61,439 bases of DNA from Bog-1181 sp964565765. Lineage in GTDB: Bacteria > Oederibacteriota > PGYV01 > Palsa-1178. The stretch lies in the NCBI GenBank assembly GCA_964565765.1, contig CAZMGF010000011.1, positions 1 to 61,439 on the forward strand. Reading direction: 5' to 3'. The notes beneath the pieces are model-generated. The model did no database searches and was not told the DNA's origin. It was given only the letters and a program-made list of their open reading frames with translations. Of this stretch, positions 16,381 through 24,601 are shown piece by piece; position 1 is the first letter of the stretch, and the number at the start of each line of letters is the position of its first letter. The position numbers were made by a program, and so were the translations under genes.

Positions 16381-16414
16381 AAAAAGGGGGCGGAATATCC
16401 GCCCCCTTTTTTTT
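16381..16414 (-). terminator. Rho-independent terminator of the small secreted protein array
   Basis: Stem GGGGGCGG (16386-16393) / CCGCCCCC (16399-16406), loop of five, flanked by A and T runs. On the minus strand a T-run follows, ending transcription of the gene at 16427. Confidence 0.9.
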
Positions 16415-16426
16415 GTTAAGGTTTAA

Positions 16427-16714
16427 TTACTTTGCCGTGGCCGTGGTCGCCATTGGGGCCATTGTATTGCCGGCCGCTTCAACCGGAGCCGCGCTCTTCT
16501 TCGGGAAGAGTTTGTGCCAGATCCTCTTTAAGAAGGACTCTTTAACAGGTGCCGGAGCAGCCTCCATTGTTACAGGGGCCGCCGTCACTGTCGCCGGAAC
16601 TACCGCTGCCGCCGCCGCTTTGGGCGCCGCCGGTGCCGCTTTTTTTGCTTCTGCAGCGTATAAGGATACCGCCATAAAAGCAACCGCGAGCATGATAACG
16701 ATAAGTTTTTTCAT
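16427..16714 (-). CDS. Small secreted Ala/Pro-rich protein 1
   Basis: 95 residues from ATG at 16714, eight bases after GGGAGG. A signal peptide MKKLIVIMLAVAFMAVSLYAA is followed by low-complexity Ala/Pro/Val. A short basic amphipathic segment, KESFLKRIWHKLFPKK (about 65-80), comes next, then another Ala/Thr tail. It is the last of four tandem genes with similar signal peptides. The basic helix is unique to this member and might bind membrane. The function is unknown. Confidence 0.7.
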   Translation of the reverse strand: MKKLIVIMLAVAFMAVSLYAAEAKKAAPAAPKAAAAAVVPATVTAAPVTMEAAPAPVKESFLKRIWHKLFPKKSAAPVEAAGNTMAPMATTATAK

Positions 16715-16770
16715 AATATTCACCTCCCTTTATTGTTTTATTTTGCTTTCACTTCATCTTAAACGCATTA

Positions 16771-16845
16771 AAAAAAAAGCCATGGAGACACGTCCTGCGC
16801 TATGGCACGCATTTGACTGCGTCCGACGCGCCTCCATGGCCTTGA
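16771..16845 (-). terminator. Long structured terminator between small secreted protein genes
   Basis: On the minus strand a stem GCCATGGAG / CTCCATGGC (16832-16840 with 16779-16787) extends inward through GGCGCGTC pairing with GACGTGTC. It encloses a small ACGCA/TGCGT hairpin and is followed by nine T. It is much longer than a standard terminator, about 70 bases, and may be a structured RNA element. Confidence 0.7.
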
Positions 16846-16861
16846 AATTATATTGCGTTTA

Positions 16862-17104
16862 TTACTTTGTTGCTGCTGCCGGTGCTGCTGCTGCTGTTGT
16901 TGTCGTTGCTGCCGGTGCTGTTGCCGCCGGTTTCACTTTTTTCATTTTCTTTTTCTTCGGTGCCGGTTTTGCAGCCGGTGTTACGCCCGCTGCCGCTGCC
17001 GGTGCCACTGTTGTGGTTGTTGAAGCTGCCGCTGCTTTGTCAGCCGCGAATGCCATTGAAACTGCGAACATTAATGCCATCAGAACTACGATAACTTTTT
17101 TCAT
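16862..17104 (-). CDS. Small secreted Lys/Ala/Pro-rich protein 2
   Basis: 80 residues: a signal peptide MKKVIVVLMALMFAVSMAFA, then AxxTTTT and Ala runs, and a dense basic block PKKKKMKKVK (about 50-59), ending in Ala/Thr. The mature part has no hydrophobic core, so it should be disordered and strongly positive. GGAGG lies seven bases before the ATG. Its signal peptide DNA is nearly identical to that of the next gene, showing shared ancestry. It resembles histone-H1-like tails but carries an export signal. Confidence 0.75.
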   Translation of the reverse strand: MKKVIVVLMALMFAVSMAFAADKAAAASTTTTVAPAAAAGVTPAAKPAPKKKKMKKVKPAATAPAATTTTAAAAPAAATK

Positions 17105-17202
17105 GCTAAATCCTCCATTGTTTTTTTTGGCGGGTTTTGTAAAGCGCAGTTTAACCGTCGCGCGCCCCGCCTTAATTTACGCGCCTTCACGGATTTTTTT
17201 AT

Positions 17203-17424
17203 TTACTTTGCCTCCGGTGTTGCCGCTGCCTTTACCGGAGCTTTCTTGGGCGCTTTCGCCTTTTTTGCCTTCTTTACCGTCTTCTTTGCCGGAGCCTTTT
17301 TCTCGACCTTGGCCGCGGCCGTATCAGCCGCTGGTTTCGTATCAGCCGCTGGTTTCGTATCAGCCGCGAATGCCATTGAAGCCGCAAACACAAGCGCCAT
17401 GAGCATCACAATAATTTTTTTCAT
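17203..17424 (-). CDS. Small secreted Lys/Ala/Pro-rich protein 3
   Basis: 73 residues: a signal peptide MKKIIVMLMALVFAASMAFA, then the repeat ADTKPA in tandem (an 18-base DNA repeat), then alternating Lys/Ala/Pro (KKTVKKAKKAKAPKKAP). Highly basic and disordered after export. AGGAGG precedes the ATG. No terminator separates it from the gene upstream at 17468, so the two may share a transcript. Confidence 0.75.
   Translation of the reverse strand: MKKIIVMLMALVFAASMAFAADTKPAADTKPAADTAAAKVEKKAPAKKTVKKAKKAKAPKKAPVKAAATPEAK
17329..17370. repeat. 18-base tandem repeat inside small secreted protein 3
   Basis: GTATCAGCCGCTGGTTTC occurs twice in direct succession with a partial third copy. It encodes the ADTKPA repeats right after the signal peptide. 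Confidence 0.75.
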
Positions 17425-17467
17425 TTTTGTTCCTCCTTCTTTTATATTTTTAAATCAATATCTTTTT

Positions 17468-17680
17468 TTACTTCGCTGTCTTTGTGGTAGCGGCCGGTGC
17501 TGCTTTAACTGCCGTTTTCTTTGCCGCTTTCTTCGCCGGCTTTACTGCAGCCGGTTTCTTTTTTGCTTTTGCCGTTGACGATACAGCCGCCGGCCCGCCT
17601 GTGGGCGGCGTTGCCTCAGATGCAAGTATCATGGTTGACGCAAAAACCAGTATTATTAATGAAGCAATTATTTTTTTCAT
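17468..17680 (-). CDS. Small secreted Lys/Ala/Pro-rich protein 4
   Basis: 70 residues: a signal peptide MKKIIASLIILVFASTMILA, then a Pro/Gly/Thr segment and a Lys/Ala/Pro tail (KAKKKPAAVKPAKKAAKKTAVKA). It has the same design as the three genes downstream but is more diverged in the signal region. AAGGAG precedes the ATG. It is the most upstream of the array. Confidence 0.75.
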   Translation of the reverse strand: MKKIIASLIILVFASTMILASEATPPTGGPAAVSSTAKAKKKPAAVKPAKKAAKKTAVKAAPAATTKTAK

Positions 17681-17771
17681 GTTTTTTCTCCTTTTATTTT
17701 GTTTTGCCCGTTTATTGTAAAAACAGGGTATGAAAATAGGGGAACAACAAAATGCCGGGATAAAAGGAGTT

Positions 17772-18140
17772 TTATTTGCGGGTTTTAAGTATAAAACAGT
17801 TTCCCAGCCCTTTCACTTCCGTTGACGCGCAAGAATTTCCCGCGCCAAATGCGGAAATGGCCGAATTGCCCTCCAGGCCGCCTTCAACGGCGCCTGCCTG
17901 AATTATCTTTTTATATTCCTCGGTCACAAAAACAACTCCCTGCTTGACCCTCTCGGTGTTTTTGTGGCTGTGCTTTTTATGAAGTGAATATATGGAATGC
18001 TTATATACCGAAGGAATGGATGTGTTCTCGGTGAATTTAAGGGATTTAATGTTGTAGAGGTCCGTGTAAGCGTCAAGCTGCGCGCAGACAAATACCGCTG
18101 TGATTAACAGTGCTGCGGTCAATAACGCGAGCTTTTTCAT
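17772..18140 (-). CDS. Small secreted protein, uncharacterised
   Basis: 122 residues with a signal peptide ending VCAQ (about 20). The mature part is mixed in composition, with a His/Lys-rich stretch HKKHSHKNTE and a Gly-rich C-terminus containing two Cys (GNSCAS and GNCFI). Unlike its downstream neighbours it is not low-complexity. AGGAGG precedes the ATG, and a good promoter lies about 70 bases upstream. I do not recognise a family. Confidence 0.65.
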   Translation of the reverse strand: MKKLALLTAALLITAVFVCAQLDAYTDLYNIKSLKFTENTSIPSVYKHSIYSLHKKHSHKNTERVKQGVVFVTEEYKKIIQAGAVEGGLEGNSAISAFGAGNSCASTEVKGLGNCFILKTRK

Positions 18141-18217
18141 ACAACATCCTCCTTTTACAACCTTATAAAAATTAGACGTTAAATAACCCTATAAAGTTGC
18201 ATTTATATGTTAAGTGA

Positions 18218-18245
18218 ATTTTATCATCTTTTATTATTAAATCAA
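18218..18245 (-). promoter_or_regulatory. Promoter upstream of the small secreted protein genes
   Basis: On the minus strand TTGATT (18240-18245), 16 bases, TAAAAT (18218-18223). The predicted leader is about 70 bases. Confidence 0.6.
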
Positions 18246-18276
18246 GTCTTTTTTTTGTTTTTTTGCCCTTCGGGGG

Positions 18277-19605
18277 CTACTCCGCCACGACCCTGTCCCT
18301 GCCCCGTTTTTTTGCCTTATATACGTTGTCATCGGCCCTTTTGATCATTTTTTGTATCTCGCCGAGCCCTTTTTTGGTTGAAGCCACCCCTATTGACATG
18401 GTCACTTTTATGGTCTTTGACTTTGACTTGACAGCCTCTTTTTTTACCGCCTTCCTTATCTTTTCGGCCTTCATGAAAGCTTCGTCGTCGATTTTGTCCT
18501 TCACAAAGACTATGATTTCTTCGCCGCCGTACCTGCACACCACTCCTTCGGGAAGAGAAGCGTCCCTTATGACCTGGGCCACCTTGAAAAGCACATCATC
18601 CCCCGAGGCGTGTCCGTATGTGTCGTTTACCGCCTTAAAGTGGTCTATATCGCACATGAAAACCGAAAAATTTGCTCCCAGTTTTATATCAGCAAGGCCG
18701 CTTATTATAGCGTCCATGTGCTGCCTGTTGTAAATTTTAAGGAGAGGATCGTATTGCGCCTTGTGGTTGAGGCAGCTCATCCAGTGGGTGAATATGCCGA
18801 CTATTATCAGAAGGGCCATTAGCAGCAGCATGTATTTATATTTATAATAGCCGTCGCCGTTTGGCTGGAACATCAGGACCGTAAGAATATAAAAACCCAT
18901 TGCGGCAAGGGCCACTATTATCGAGCCGTAATTGTGCTCCTCTTCAATGTTAAAAAGAGAAAACACCGCCATTACCGCGAATATGACAAAGTTGCCCGCC
19001 AGGGCGTATTTGTTGAATATGTAAACGAACTCCCCGGCAAATTTTAAAAATCCGGTCTTTTCCTGCCAGGACATGTAATAGTTTCCCTCGATAAGTATAA
19101 GGGCTATAAAGCATGCAAGTATGTTTAAGAAAAACGCGGTCAGTGCCAGGCTCTTTCCCTTGTTGTAATTAATGGTGGATTTGGAAAGCACCACCAGAAG
19201 AAAATTAAGGCTTAGCAGCGTGGAAAGAAATTTCATGGAGAACCTGCCGCCGTCCCTCCAGAAATCTACCGTGAACCCCATTATGTTTATGGCCTCCGGC
19301 CTTACCGCTGAAATTCCGAGGTAAATGACAAAAAAGGCCCCCAGGGCATAGGCAGACAAAAGAATCTTGAACTTGTAAATTTTGGGATATGATATAACCG
19401 CCAGCAGGAACATGAAGGCTGTGAGCCCGAGCAGGAACCAGTTGTAAACCGCCCTGACAGTCTCGTTCTTTATAAAATCCGTCACGGGCGCGTGGAAAAA
19501 AGCAAAAACAAGCTCCATGGCGATAATTGAAAAAAGACCCGCGAAAACAAATTCTATCCTGTATTTTTTCAGGAAATCCCTGAACTTAAGGGTAATTGCC
19601 GGCAT
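18277..19605 (-). CDS. Membrane-bound diguanylate cyclase (GGDEF)
   Basis: 442 residues. About eight transmembrane segments fill residues 15-275 as a possible sensor region. A GGDEF domain follows from about 280: DPLLKIYNRQHMD, FMCDIDHFKAVNDTYGHASGDDVL, and the active-site loop RYGGEEI, a permitted GGEE variant. Such enzymes make cyclic di-GMP from GTP. I see no RxxD product-inhibition site before the loop. GGGAG lies eight bases before the ATG. The gene is divergent from the lipoprotein/UbiA/PfkB operon. Confidence 0.88.
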   Translation of the reverse strand: MPAITLKFRDFLKKYRIEFVFAGLFSIIAMELVFAFFHAPVTDFIKNETVRAVYNWFLLGLTAFMFLLAVISYPKIYKFKILLSAYALGAFFVIYLGISAVRPEAINIMGFTVDFWRDGGRFSMKFLSTLLSLNFLLVVLSKSTINYNKGKSLALTAFFLNILACFIALILIEGNYYMSWQEKTGFLKFAGEFVYIFNKYALAGNFVIFAVMAVFSLFNIEEEHNYGSIIVALAAMGFYILTVLMFQPNGDGYYKYKYMLLLMALLIIVGIFTHWMSCLNHKAQYDPLLKIYNRQHMDAIISGLADIKLGANFSVFMCDIDHFKAVNDTYGHASGDDVLFKVAQVIRDASLPEGVVCRYGGEEIIVFVKDKIDDEAFMKAEKIRKAVKKEAVKSKSKTIKVTMSIGVASTKKGLGEIQKMIKRADDNVYKAKKRGRDRVVAE

Positions 19606-19680
19606 TATGACTGCTCCCGATGCTTTGTGATTTTTATTGCGCCTTAATTATTATAATACAATAACAAAAAGCGGGCGGTT

Positions 19681-19716
19681 TGTAAAGGAAGCAGTTTTAC
19701 CGCAGCTTCCTTTACA
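19681..19716. promoter_or_regulatory. Perfect 12-base inverted repeat next to promoter
   Basis: TGTAAAGGAAGC (19681-19692) and its exact complement (19705-19716) are separated by 12 bases. The second arm ends three bases before the -35 box of the plus-strand operon. It is a candidate operator or transcript-blocking hairpin. Confidence 0.55.
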
Positions 19717-19718
19717 TA

Positions 19719-19747
19719 TTGACAACCCTTTTCTTAATTGTTAAAAT
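19719..19747 (+). promoter_or_regulatory. Promoter of the lipoprotein-UbiA-PfkB operon
   Basis: TTGACA (19719-19724), 17 bases, TAAAAT (19742-19747), about 38 bases before the GTG start. It rules out any translation start further upstream. Confidence 0.8.
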
Positions 19748-19784
19748 AGCATATATTTATAACATCTTTTCGTGGAGGAAAACT

Positions 19785-20408
19785 GTGAAATACAGCCATA
19801 TTACTGCTATAAGCGCGGCATTACTGCTTTCTTCATTATTATTCATAACCGGATGCGGCCCGGACGTCAAGGCCCAGAGAAAAGCCGCCGGCCTGATTAA
19901 TTCTTTTGAGACCACCGCGTCAGACGCGGCAATAGGAGATTTCGAGCTGGAAACAAACGGCTATGTGAACCTTGAGCAGATAAAAAAATACTCTTCACAG
20001 GGAAAATATTCCGCGAAGGCCACCTTTTCTGTTCCGGCTGATTTTCTGACGACAACACAGGCCGCAAGGGCCGACAAATGGATTGATTCGGTAACAATGA
20101 GCATAAATACCCTGACCCCGTTGAAGGTAACAGACTGGTCCGTTTATAAGAAATTTGACATTGATGTTTATCTGGCAGACCCGCAGTCCCCGGATCTGAA
20201 CATACGGCTCGTGGATTCCCACGGAAACCAGTATGATACCTCCAGGCCCATAAAAAACGGCAGGAACAAGATTGAAATCGTACTTGAGGACGTAAAAACA
20301 GCCAGGATAGACACGGAAAGCATAACTTCATTCTCCATATCAATGGATACGAAGGGCCAGGCAAAAGACGTAGTGCTTTACCTGGACAATATCAGGCTGG
20401 CGCTGTAA
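19785..20408 (+). CDS. Lipoprotein with CBM-like beta-sandwich domain
   Basis: About 207 residues from GTG at 19785, six bases after GGAGG. A signal peptide ends in the lipobox FITGC. The mature part, with ENFE-like start SFETTASDAAIGDFEL and the end DVVLYLDNIRLAL, has the pattern of CBM11/CIA30-type jelly-roll domains that bind carbohydrates. There is no catalytic motif. It is the first gene of a plus-strand operon and is followed four bases later by the UbiA gene. Lipidation puts it in a membrane facing the periplasm or surface. Confidence 0.7.
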   Translation: MKYSHITAISAALLLSSLLFITGCGPDVKAQRKAAGLINSFETTASDAAIGDFELETNGYVNLEQIKKYSSQGKYSAKATFSVPADFLTTTQAARADKWIDSVTMSINTLTPLKVTDWSVYKKFDIDVYLADPQSPDLNIRLVDSHGNQYDTSRPIKNGRNKIEIVLEDVKTARIDTESITSFSISMDTKGQAKDVVLYLDNIRLAL

Positions 20409-20412
20409 TTCC

Positions 20413-21285
20413 ATGAAAAAGCAGGCCTCCATAATATCCGACCTGCTCCGGGTGAAACAATGGCCGAAAAACATGCTGATCTTCGGCGCCCTGGTATTCA
20501 CCGGCAACCTCTTTAACCTTCCGTTTTTTTTAAAAGTGCTTCTGGGATTTTTCCTGCTTTCATTCGCCTCGTCGTCCCTTTATATATTCAACGACATAAA
20601 TGATTATAAGGAAGACCGCCTCCATCCTGAAAAAAAATTCAGGCCTATTGCTTCAGGAGCCGTAAAAAAAGATTTTGCCTATTCTTTAAGCGCGATACTA
20701 ATGCTGGTTTCTCTTACCTGCTCTTTTTTTCTTTCAAAACCATTTTTCATAATCACCCTTATCTACGCGGTTATGACGGTATTATACACGCTTAAGCTCA
20801 AACACATGGTCATACTCGACGTATTTGAAATTTCCACCGGTTTTGTAATAAGGGCGGCCGCCGGCGCTCTTATTATTTCGGTGACAATATCACCGTGGCT
20901 TCTTATATGCACCACACTTCTGGCGCTTTTCGTAGCGCTCTCCAAAAGGCGCCATGAACTCTCACTGCCCGACGCGCAAAAACACAGGAAAATCCTCCAG
21001 GAATATTCAATTCCGCTGCTCGACCAGATGATTTCTGTTGTAACCGCCTCGACGGTCGTGGCATATACTCTTTACACCTTCACATCGCAGACCGCGGAAA
21101 AACATAATTACCTTATGTTTACGGTCCCCTTTGTGCTTTACGGCATCTTCCGGTACCTTTATCTGGTGCACAAAAAAAATCTCGGCGGCTCGCCCGAGAC
21201 TGTTTTTTTAAAAGACATTCCCATGATAGTTAACATAGTGCTTTATATAATTTCTTCCATAATAATAGTTTATTTCATAAAATGA
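20413..21285 (+). CDS. UbiA-family prenyltransferase, decaprenyl-phosphate phosphoribosyltransferase-like
   Basis: 290 residues with about eight to nine membrane helices. The opening LLRVKQWPKNMLIFGALVF and FNDINDYKEDRLHPEKKFRPIASGAV match the UbiA branch of decaprenyl-phosphate 5-phosphoribosyltransferases, with the Mg-binding NDxxDxxxD motif. The known enzyme attaches ribose phosphate from PRPP to polyprenyl phosphate for cell-wall arabinose synthesis. That substrate assignment is by similarity only. It overlaps the PfkB kinase gene at ATGA (21282-21285), so the two are translationally coupled. Confidence 0.82.
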   Translation: MKKQASIISDLLRVKQWPKNMLIFGALVFTGNLFNLPFFLKVLLGFFLLSFASSSLYIFNDINDYKEDRLHPEKKFRPIASGAVKKDFAYSLSAILMLVSLTCSFFLSKPFFIITLIYAVMTVLYTLKLKHMVILDVFEISTGFVIRAAAGALIISVTISPWLLICTTLLALFVALSKRRHELSLPDAQKHRKILQEYSIPLLDQMISVVTASTVVAYTLYTFTSQTAEKHNYLMFTVPFVLYGIFRYLYLVHKKNLGGSPETVFLKDIPMIVNIVLYIISSIIIVYFIK

Positions 21286-22220
21286 TAACAGCTGTAACCT
21301 TAAACCCCACAATTGACATTGTCACGCCGGTTGAAACCCTAAAAAAAGGCGCTGTGCTGCGCACAAAAGCCATATACGCATATCCGGGCGGCAAGGGCAC
21401 CAACGTCGCGCGGGCAGCGGCTGCCCTTGGCGCAAAAACATGCGCAACTGGTTTTGTCGGCATAAGGGATTCACGCGAGACGGAGCATTTTCTGGGGCAC
21501 CACGGTGTTGAAACGGACTTCATCGCGTGCCGCGGGTCAAACAGGATATGCCTGCTTATAACCGAGACTTCAAAAAACGGGAGTGAAACAGTCATTAATA
21601 GCGAGTCGGATATTGATATATCAGGAAAAGAAATAAAGGCTTTCATGAAAAATATCGTTTCAATATCAAAAAAATCATCGTGCGTTGTTTTTTCCGGAAG
21701 CCTGCCCCTGGCCCTGCAGCCTGATTTTTACAAAAAAGCAATTCTGGCCGTCCGGCCGTACGCCCGCGTGATACTCGACACCTCTTCCGGATATCTTCTG
21801 CACGGGGTCAAAGCCTCGCCGCATATAATAAAACAAAATATACACGAGCTTGAAGGCGCCTTTGGAAAAAAACTTTCAAATCCCGCCGTGCTTAAAGCTT
21901 TTATCCGGAGGCTTTCGGAAAAAAACAATATACCCGTGATAATTACCACAATGAATGAAAAAGGGGCGCTGCTTTACAGTTCGGGCAATTTTATTTTTTA
22001 TCCGGCGCTTAAGGTTAAAAACAACATTTCGCCGGTCGGGTGCGGTGATGCTTTTTCAGCGGGTTTATCTTACGGGCTTTCAAAAGGGTTTGAAATGGAT
22101 TTATCCTGCAGGATAGGAGTTGCGGCGGCCGCTGCCAATCTCGGCCATCTGGGGTCGTGTTTTATAAAGAAGAAAGATGTCTTTGATTTCCTGAAGCTGG
22201 TTAAAAGCAGGCGGTATTAA
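21282..22220 (+). CDS. PfkB-family sugar kinase (1-phosphofructokinase/LacC-like)
   Basis: 312 residues. The N-terminal ITAVTLNPTIDIV and YPGGKGTNVARA are typical of the 1-phosphofructokinase / tagatose-6-phosphate kinase group. The C-terminal signature VGCGDAFSAG contains the catalytic Asp. These enzymes phosphorylate a sugar phosphate with ATP. No PTS or transporter lies beside it, so the substrate is uncertain. Coupling to the UbiA-type transferase could mean a role in polyprenyl sugar metabolism. It ends exactly where the convergent CDF gene ends. Confidence 0.88.
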   Translation: MITAVTLNPTIDIVTPVETLKKGAVLRTKAIYAYPGGKGTNVARAAAALGAKTCATGFVGIRDSRETEHFLGHHGVETDFIACRGSNRICLLITETSKNGSETVINSESDIDISGKEIKAFMKNIVSISKKSSCVVFSGSLPLALQPDFYKKAILAVRPYARVILDTSSGYLLHGVKASPHIIKQNIHELEGAFGKKLSNPAVLKAFIRRLSEKNNIPVIITTMNEKGALLYSSGNFIFYPALKVKNNISPVGCGDAFSAGLSYGLSKGFEMDLSCRIGVAAAAANLGHLGSCFIKKKDVFDFLKLVKSRRY

Positions 22221-23141
22221 TTATTCCAGTGTTTCCCCGCTGTAAAACGGCTCAATATGCACCAGCGTGTTGCAGTCCCCGAACATACCCTTCAATTTGT
22301 TTTCTATTTCAACTGTAAGCTCATGCGAGCTCTCCACGGTCATGTTCCTGTCCACCTTGATGTGCATGTCGATAAATATTGTGGAGCCGCTCTGGCGCGA
22401 CCTTATTTTATGGAAAAATTTTATATCCTTTATTGATTCGAGCATGCGCTCTATTGAGGCCATCTCCACTTCCGAGAGCCCCCTGTCTATCATCTGCTGG
22501 GTAAGGGTCATGGAGAGCCTTACAAATATCCCGATAACCCAGAAGCCCACAAAAACAGCGCCGAGAGGGTCAATCCACCATAATCCGGAAAAACGCATTA
22601 CAATAAGGGCCGCGGCAATGCCAAACGATGTGATAACATCGGCGCGCAGGTGCGCTCCGTCAACTTCAATACCGACGGACCTTAATTCTTTCCCTTTTTT
22701 TATAAGATATACGGAAACAAACCAGTTTACTATCCCTGAAATTATCATTATAACAATGGCGGCTGCGACAAATTTCGGTGTGGTCCTTGCGGTGAATTTT
22801 CTTATCCCTTCAAAAACAATCCCGCCGCCGACAATCAGTATCAGCAGATTTTCAATCCATCCGGAAATTATCTCCACCTTGCCATGGCCGTACTGGTGGT
22901 CCTTATCCGGAGGTTTCAGGGAATTTTTCACTCCGACATACGCGATAAGGGAGGCCATAAGGTCATTGGCCGAATGAAGCGCCTCCGCCACGATGCTGAT
23001 GAGCCCGGACATAATACCTATAATCAGCTTCATGACCACAAGCGCCGCGTTGGAGGCAATGGATAGTATTATTACCTTTTCTTTTTCCCTCTTTATCTTT
23101 TCCGGGAGCCCGGAATTGTCTGTTTCTTTATCCGGTTTCAT
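22221..23141 (-). CDS. Cation diffusion facilitator (CDF) metal transporter
   Basis: 306 residues with six transmembrane helices and a C-terminal cytoplasmic domain (about 215-305). Metal-site motifs are present in helix 2 (ALHSANDL) and helix 5 (DGAHLRADV), matching HxxxD and DxxHxxxD. CDF proteins export Zn, Fe, Mn or similar ions against protons; the metal cannot be named here. The start overlaps the stop of the YncE-like gene (ATGA at 23138-23141), so the two are translationally coupled. The stop abuts the convergent PfkB gene with no spacer and no terminator. Confidence 0.92.
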   Translation of the reverse strand: MKPDKETDNSGLPEKIKREKEKVIILSIASNAALVVMKLIIGIMSGLISIVAEALHSANDLMASLIAYVGVKNSLKPPDKDHQYGHGKVEIISGWIENLLILIVGGGIVFEGIRKFTARTTPKFVAAAIVIMIISGIVNWFVSVYLIKKGKELRSVGIEVDGAHLRADVITSFGIAAALIVMRFSGLWWIDPLGAVFVGFWVIGIFVRLSMTLTQQMIDRGLSEVEMASIERMLESIKDIKFFHKIRSRQSGSTIFIDMHIKVDRNMTVESSHELTVEIENKLKGMFGDCNTLVHIEPFYSGETLE

Positions 23142-24544
23142 CTGGTCTTCACGTTAATGACAAGTTCGGGGTTTGTGCCCCTGTTGGCGGTGACAGCGGC
23201 GGCGTTTTCAACTATATTTGTGGATTCGACCGATATCATATAACCGCCGATGGTAACGCCTTTAAAAACACACCTGCCCGCGGCGTCGGTATATGAAGTA
23301 TAAATTTTATCGGTATGTTTGTTGACTGCTTTTACCTTTATGCCGGCTGTAATAGGGGAACCATCCGAGAAGACCCTTACCGGCAGGTCCGTGTGCAGCA
23401 TTGTATCAACTGTCGGCGCCGGTGTCGGCGTGGCAGCGGGTTTCTTCTTTTTCTTTTTCGGAACAGGCGTGCTTGTGGGAACAGTGGTAAATGTCGCCGC
23501 GGGCGGAACCGCGGTAAAAGTCGAAGTCGGCGCGGCCACAACGGGAACTTTTGTCGGCACAAGCGTCGGGACGGGGGTAAATGTGGCCGGAGGTTTTATC
23601 CTGTTAATATCCAGATATTTAGGCGCGCCTGCAACTTCAATCTCGTTTATAACCTCTCCCTTAACCGGATCGATCACAGCGACTTTGCCTGTTTTAGCCC
23701 CCTGCTCAAATCCGGCAACATAAACTTCGGGGCCGGCCGCGGACTTTCCCGCTACGCAGTCGTAAACAGGATAATCAAGGGTTACGGAAGAGGGCTTTGT
23801 GTAGCCCTTTAATTCAAAAATATCAGCGCCGTTCATTACAGATACATAAAGCATGCCGTCATAAGCAGCCATGCCGCGCGGATTGTCCGTGGTCACAACC
23901 TCGTTTATAACACTGTTTTTCCTCATATCAATAACCGAAACGCTCGCGGTACCCTCGTTGGAAACAAAAAGGAGCCTGTTTGCGTATGTGGCCATGGCCC
24001 ACGGGTCGGCGCCTGTCTGGATAACACCCAAAATTTTATTTGTTGCAAGGTCCAGCAGCGCAACACCGCCCATACCCGAAAGTGCGATATAAGCCTTCCT
24101 GTCGTCGTCTGTTATAATTATAGCCTTCGGGCTTCCCGGCAGCGCTATTGGGTCCGGCGCCGCGTCAAAGGTCTGCGTGTTAACCACTGTCACATTGTTT
24201 GATTTGCCGTTTATCACATATATTAGCTTGTCGTCATTTTTTATTGCAAGTCCGTCCGGCGTAAGCCCTGTGCTTACAAAATCCGTATCGGGCGTAAGGT
24301 TCTTGCACCTTATCCTGTAAAGCGCGTTGGTATCCTGGCTGGTAAAATAAAGATATTTTTCCTCGGGATCCAGCCTTATGGCGGATGCCGCCGCGGGCAG
24401 GACTATTTCGTTCAGCACCTCATTTACCGCGGTGTCAATTACCGTTATTTTTTTAAGTTTGTCGTGTGCAACATAAAGGTTGGGCGCGGAAAAAGCGTAT
24501 ACAGCCGCAAGCAGCATCATAAATGACAAAGCGATTTTTTTCAT
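23138..24544 (-). CDS. Secreted YncE-like beta-propeller with Pro-rich linker and Ig-like tail
   Basis: 468 residues from ATG at 24544 (GGAGG five bases upstream). After a signal peptide, about seven YVTN/YncE repeats run to about residue 310 (LYVAHDKLKKITVIDTA, LIYVINGKSNNVTVV and similar). A Thr/Pro linker with a KKKKKK block follows (about 320-385), then a carboxypeptidase-regulatory-like domain (GRCVFKGVTIGGYMISV). The surface scaffold role is inference. It leads directly into the CDF gene with an overlapping stop/start. Confidence 0.85.
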   Translation of the reverse strand: MKKIALSFMMLLAAVYAFSAPNLYVAHDKLKKITVIDTAVNEVLNEIVLPAAASAIRLDPEEKYLYFTSQDTNALYRIRCKNLTPDTDFVSTGLTPDGLAIKNDDKLIYVINGKSNNVTVVNTQTFDAAPDPIALPGSPKAIIITDDDRKAYIALSGMGGVALLDLATNKILGVIQTGADPWAMATYANRLLFVSNEGTASVSVIDMRKNSVINEVVTTDNPRGMAAYDGMLYVSVMNGADIFELKGYTKPSSVTLDYPVYDCVAGKSAAGPEVYVAGFEQGAKTGKVAVIDPVKGEVINEIEVAGAPKYLDINRIKPPATFTPVPTLVPTKVPVVAAPTSTFTAVPPAATFTTVPTSTPVPKKKKKKPAATPTPAPTVDTMLHTDLPVRVFSDGSPITAGIKVKAVNKHTDKIYTSYTDAAGRCVFKGVTIGGYMISVESTNIVENAAAVTANRGTNPELVINVKTR

Positions 24545-24601
24545 AAAAACCTCCACCGTTTGTTCTTTGATATTATTATAACAAATTTTAAACGGGAAAA
24601 A

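Noticed and set aside
16413..17402. Long plus-strand open frame (about 329 codons) over the small secreted protein array
   Set aside because: It is antisense to three genes with strong ribosome sites, signal peptides and terminators. Its Ala/Val-rich translation comes from the GC-rich low-complexity DNA.
18245..18276. Terminator of the GGDEF gene (GCCC/GGGC hairpin with a homopolymer run)
   Set aside because: On the coding strand the run after the stem is A, not T, so it does not fit a Rho-independent terminator for that gene.
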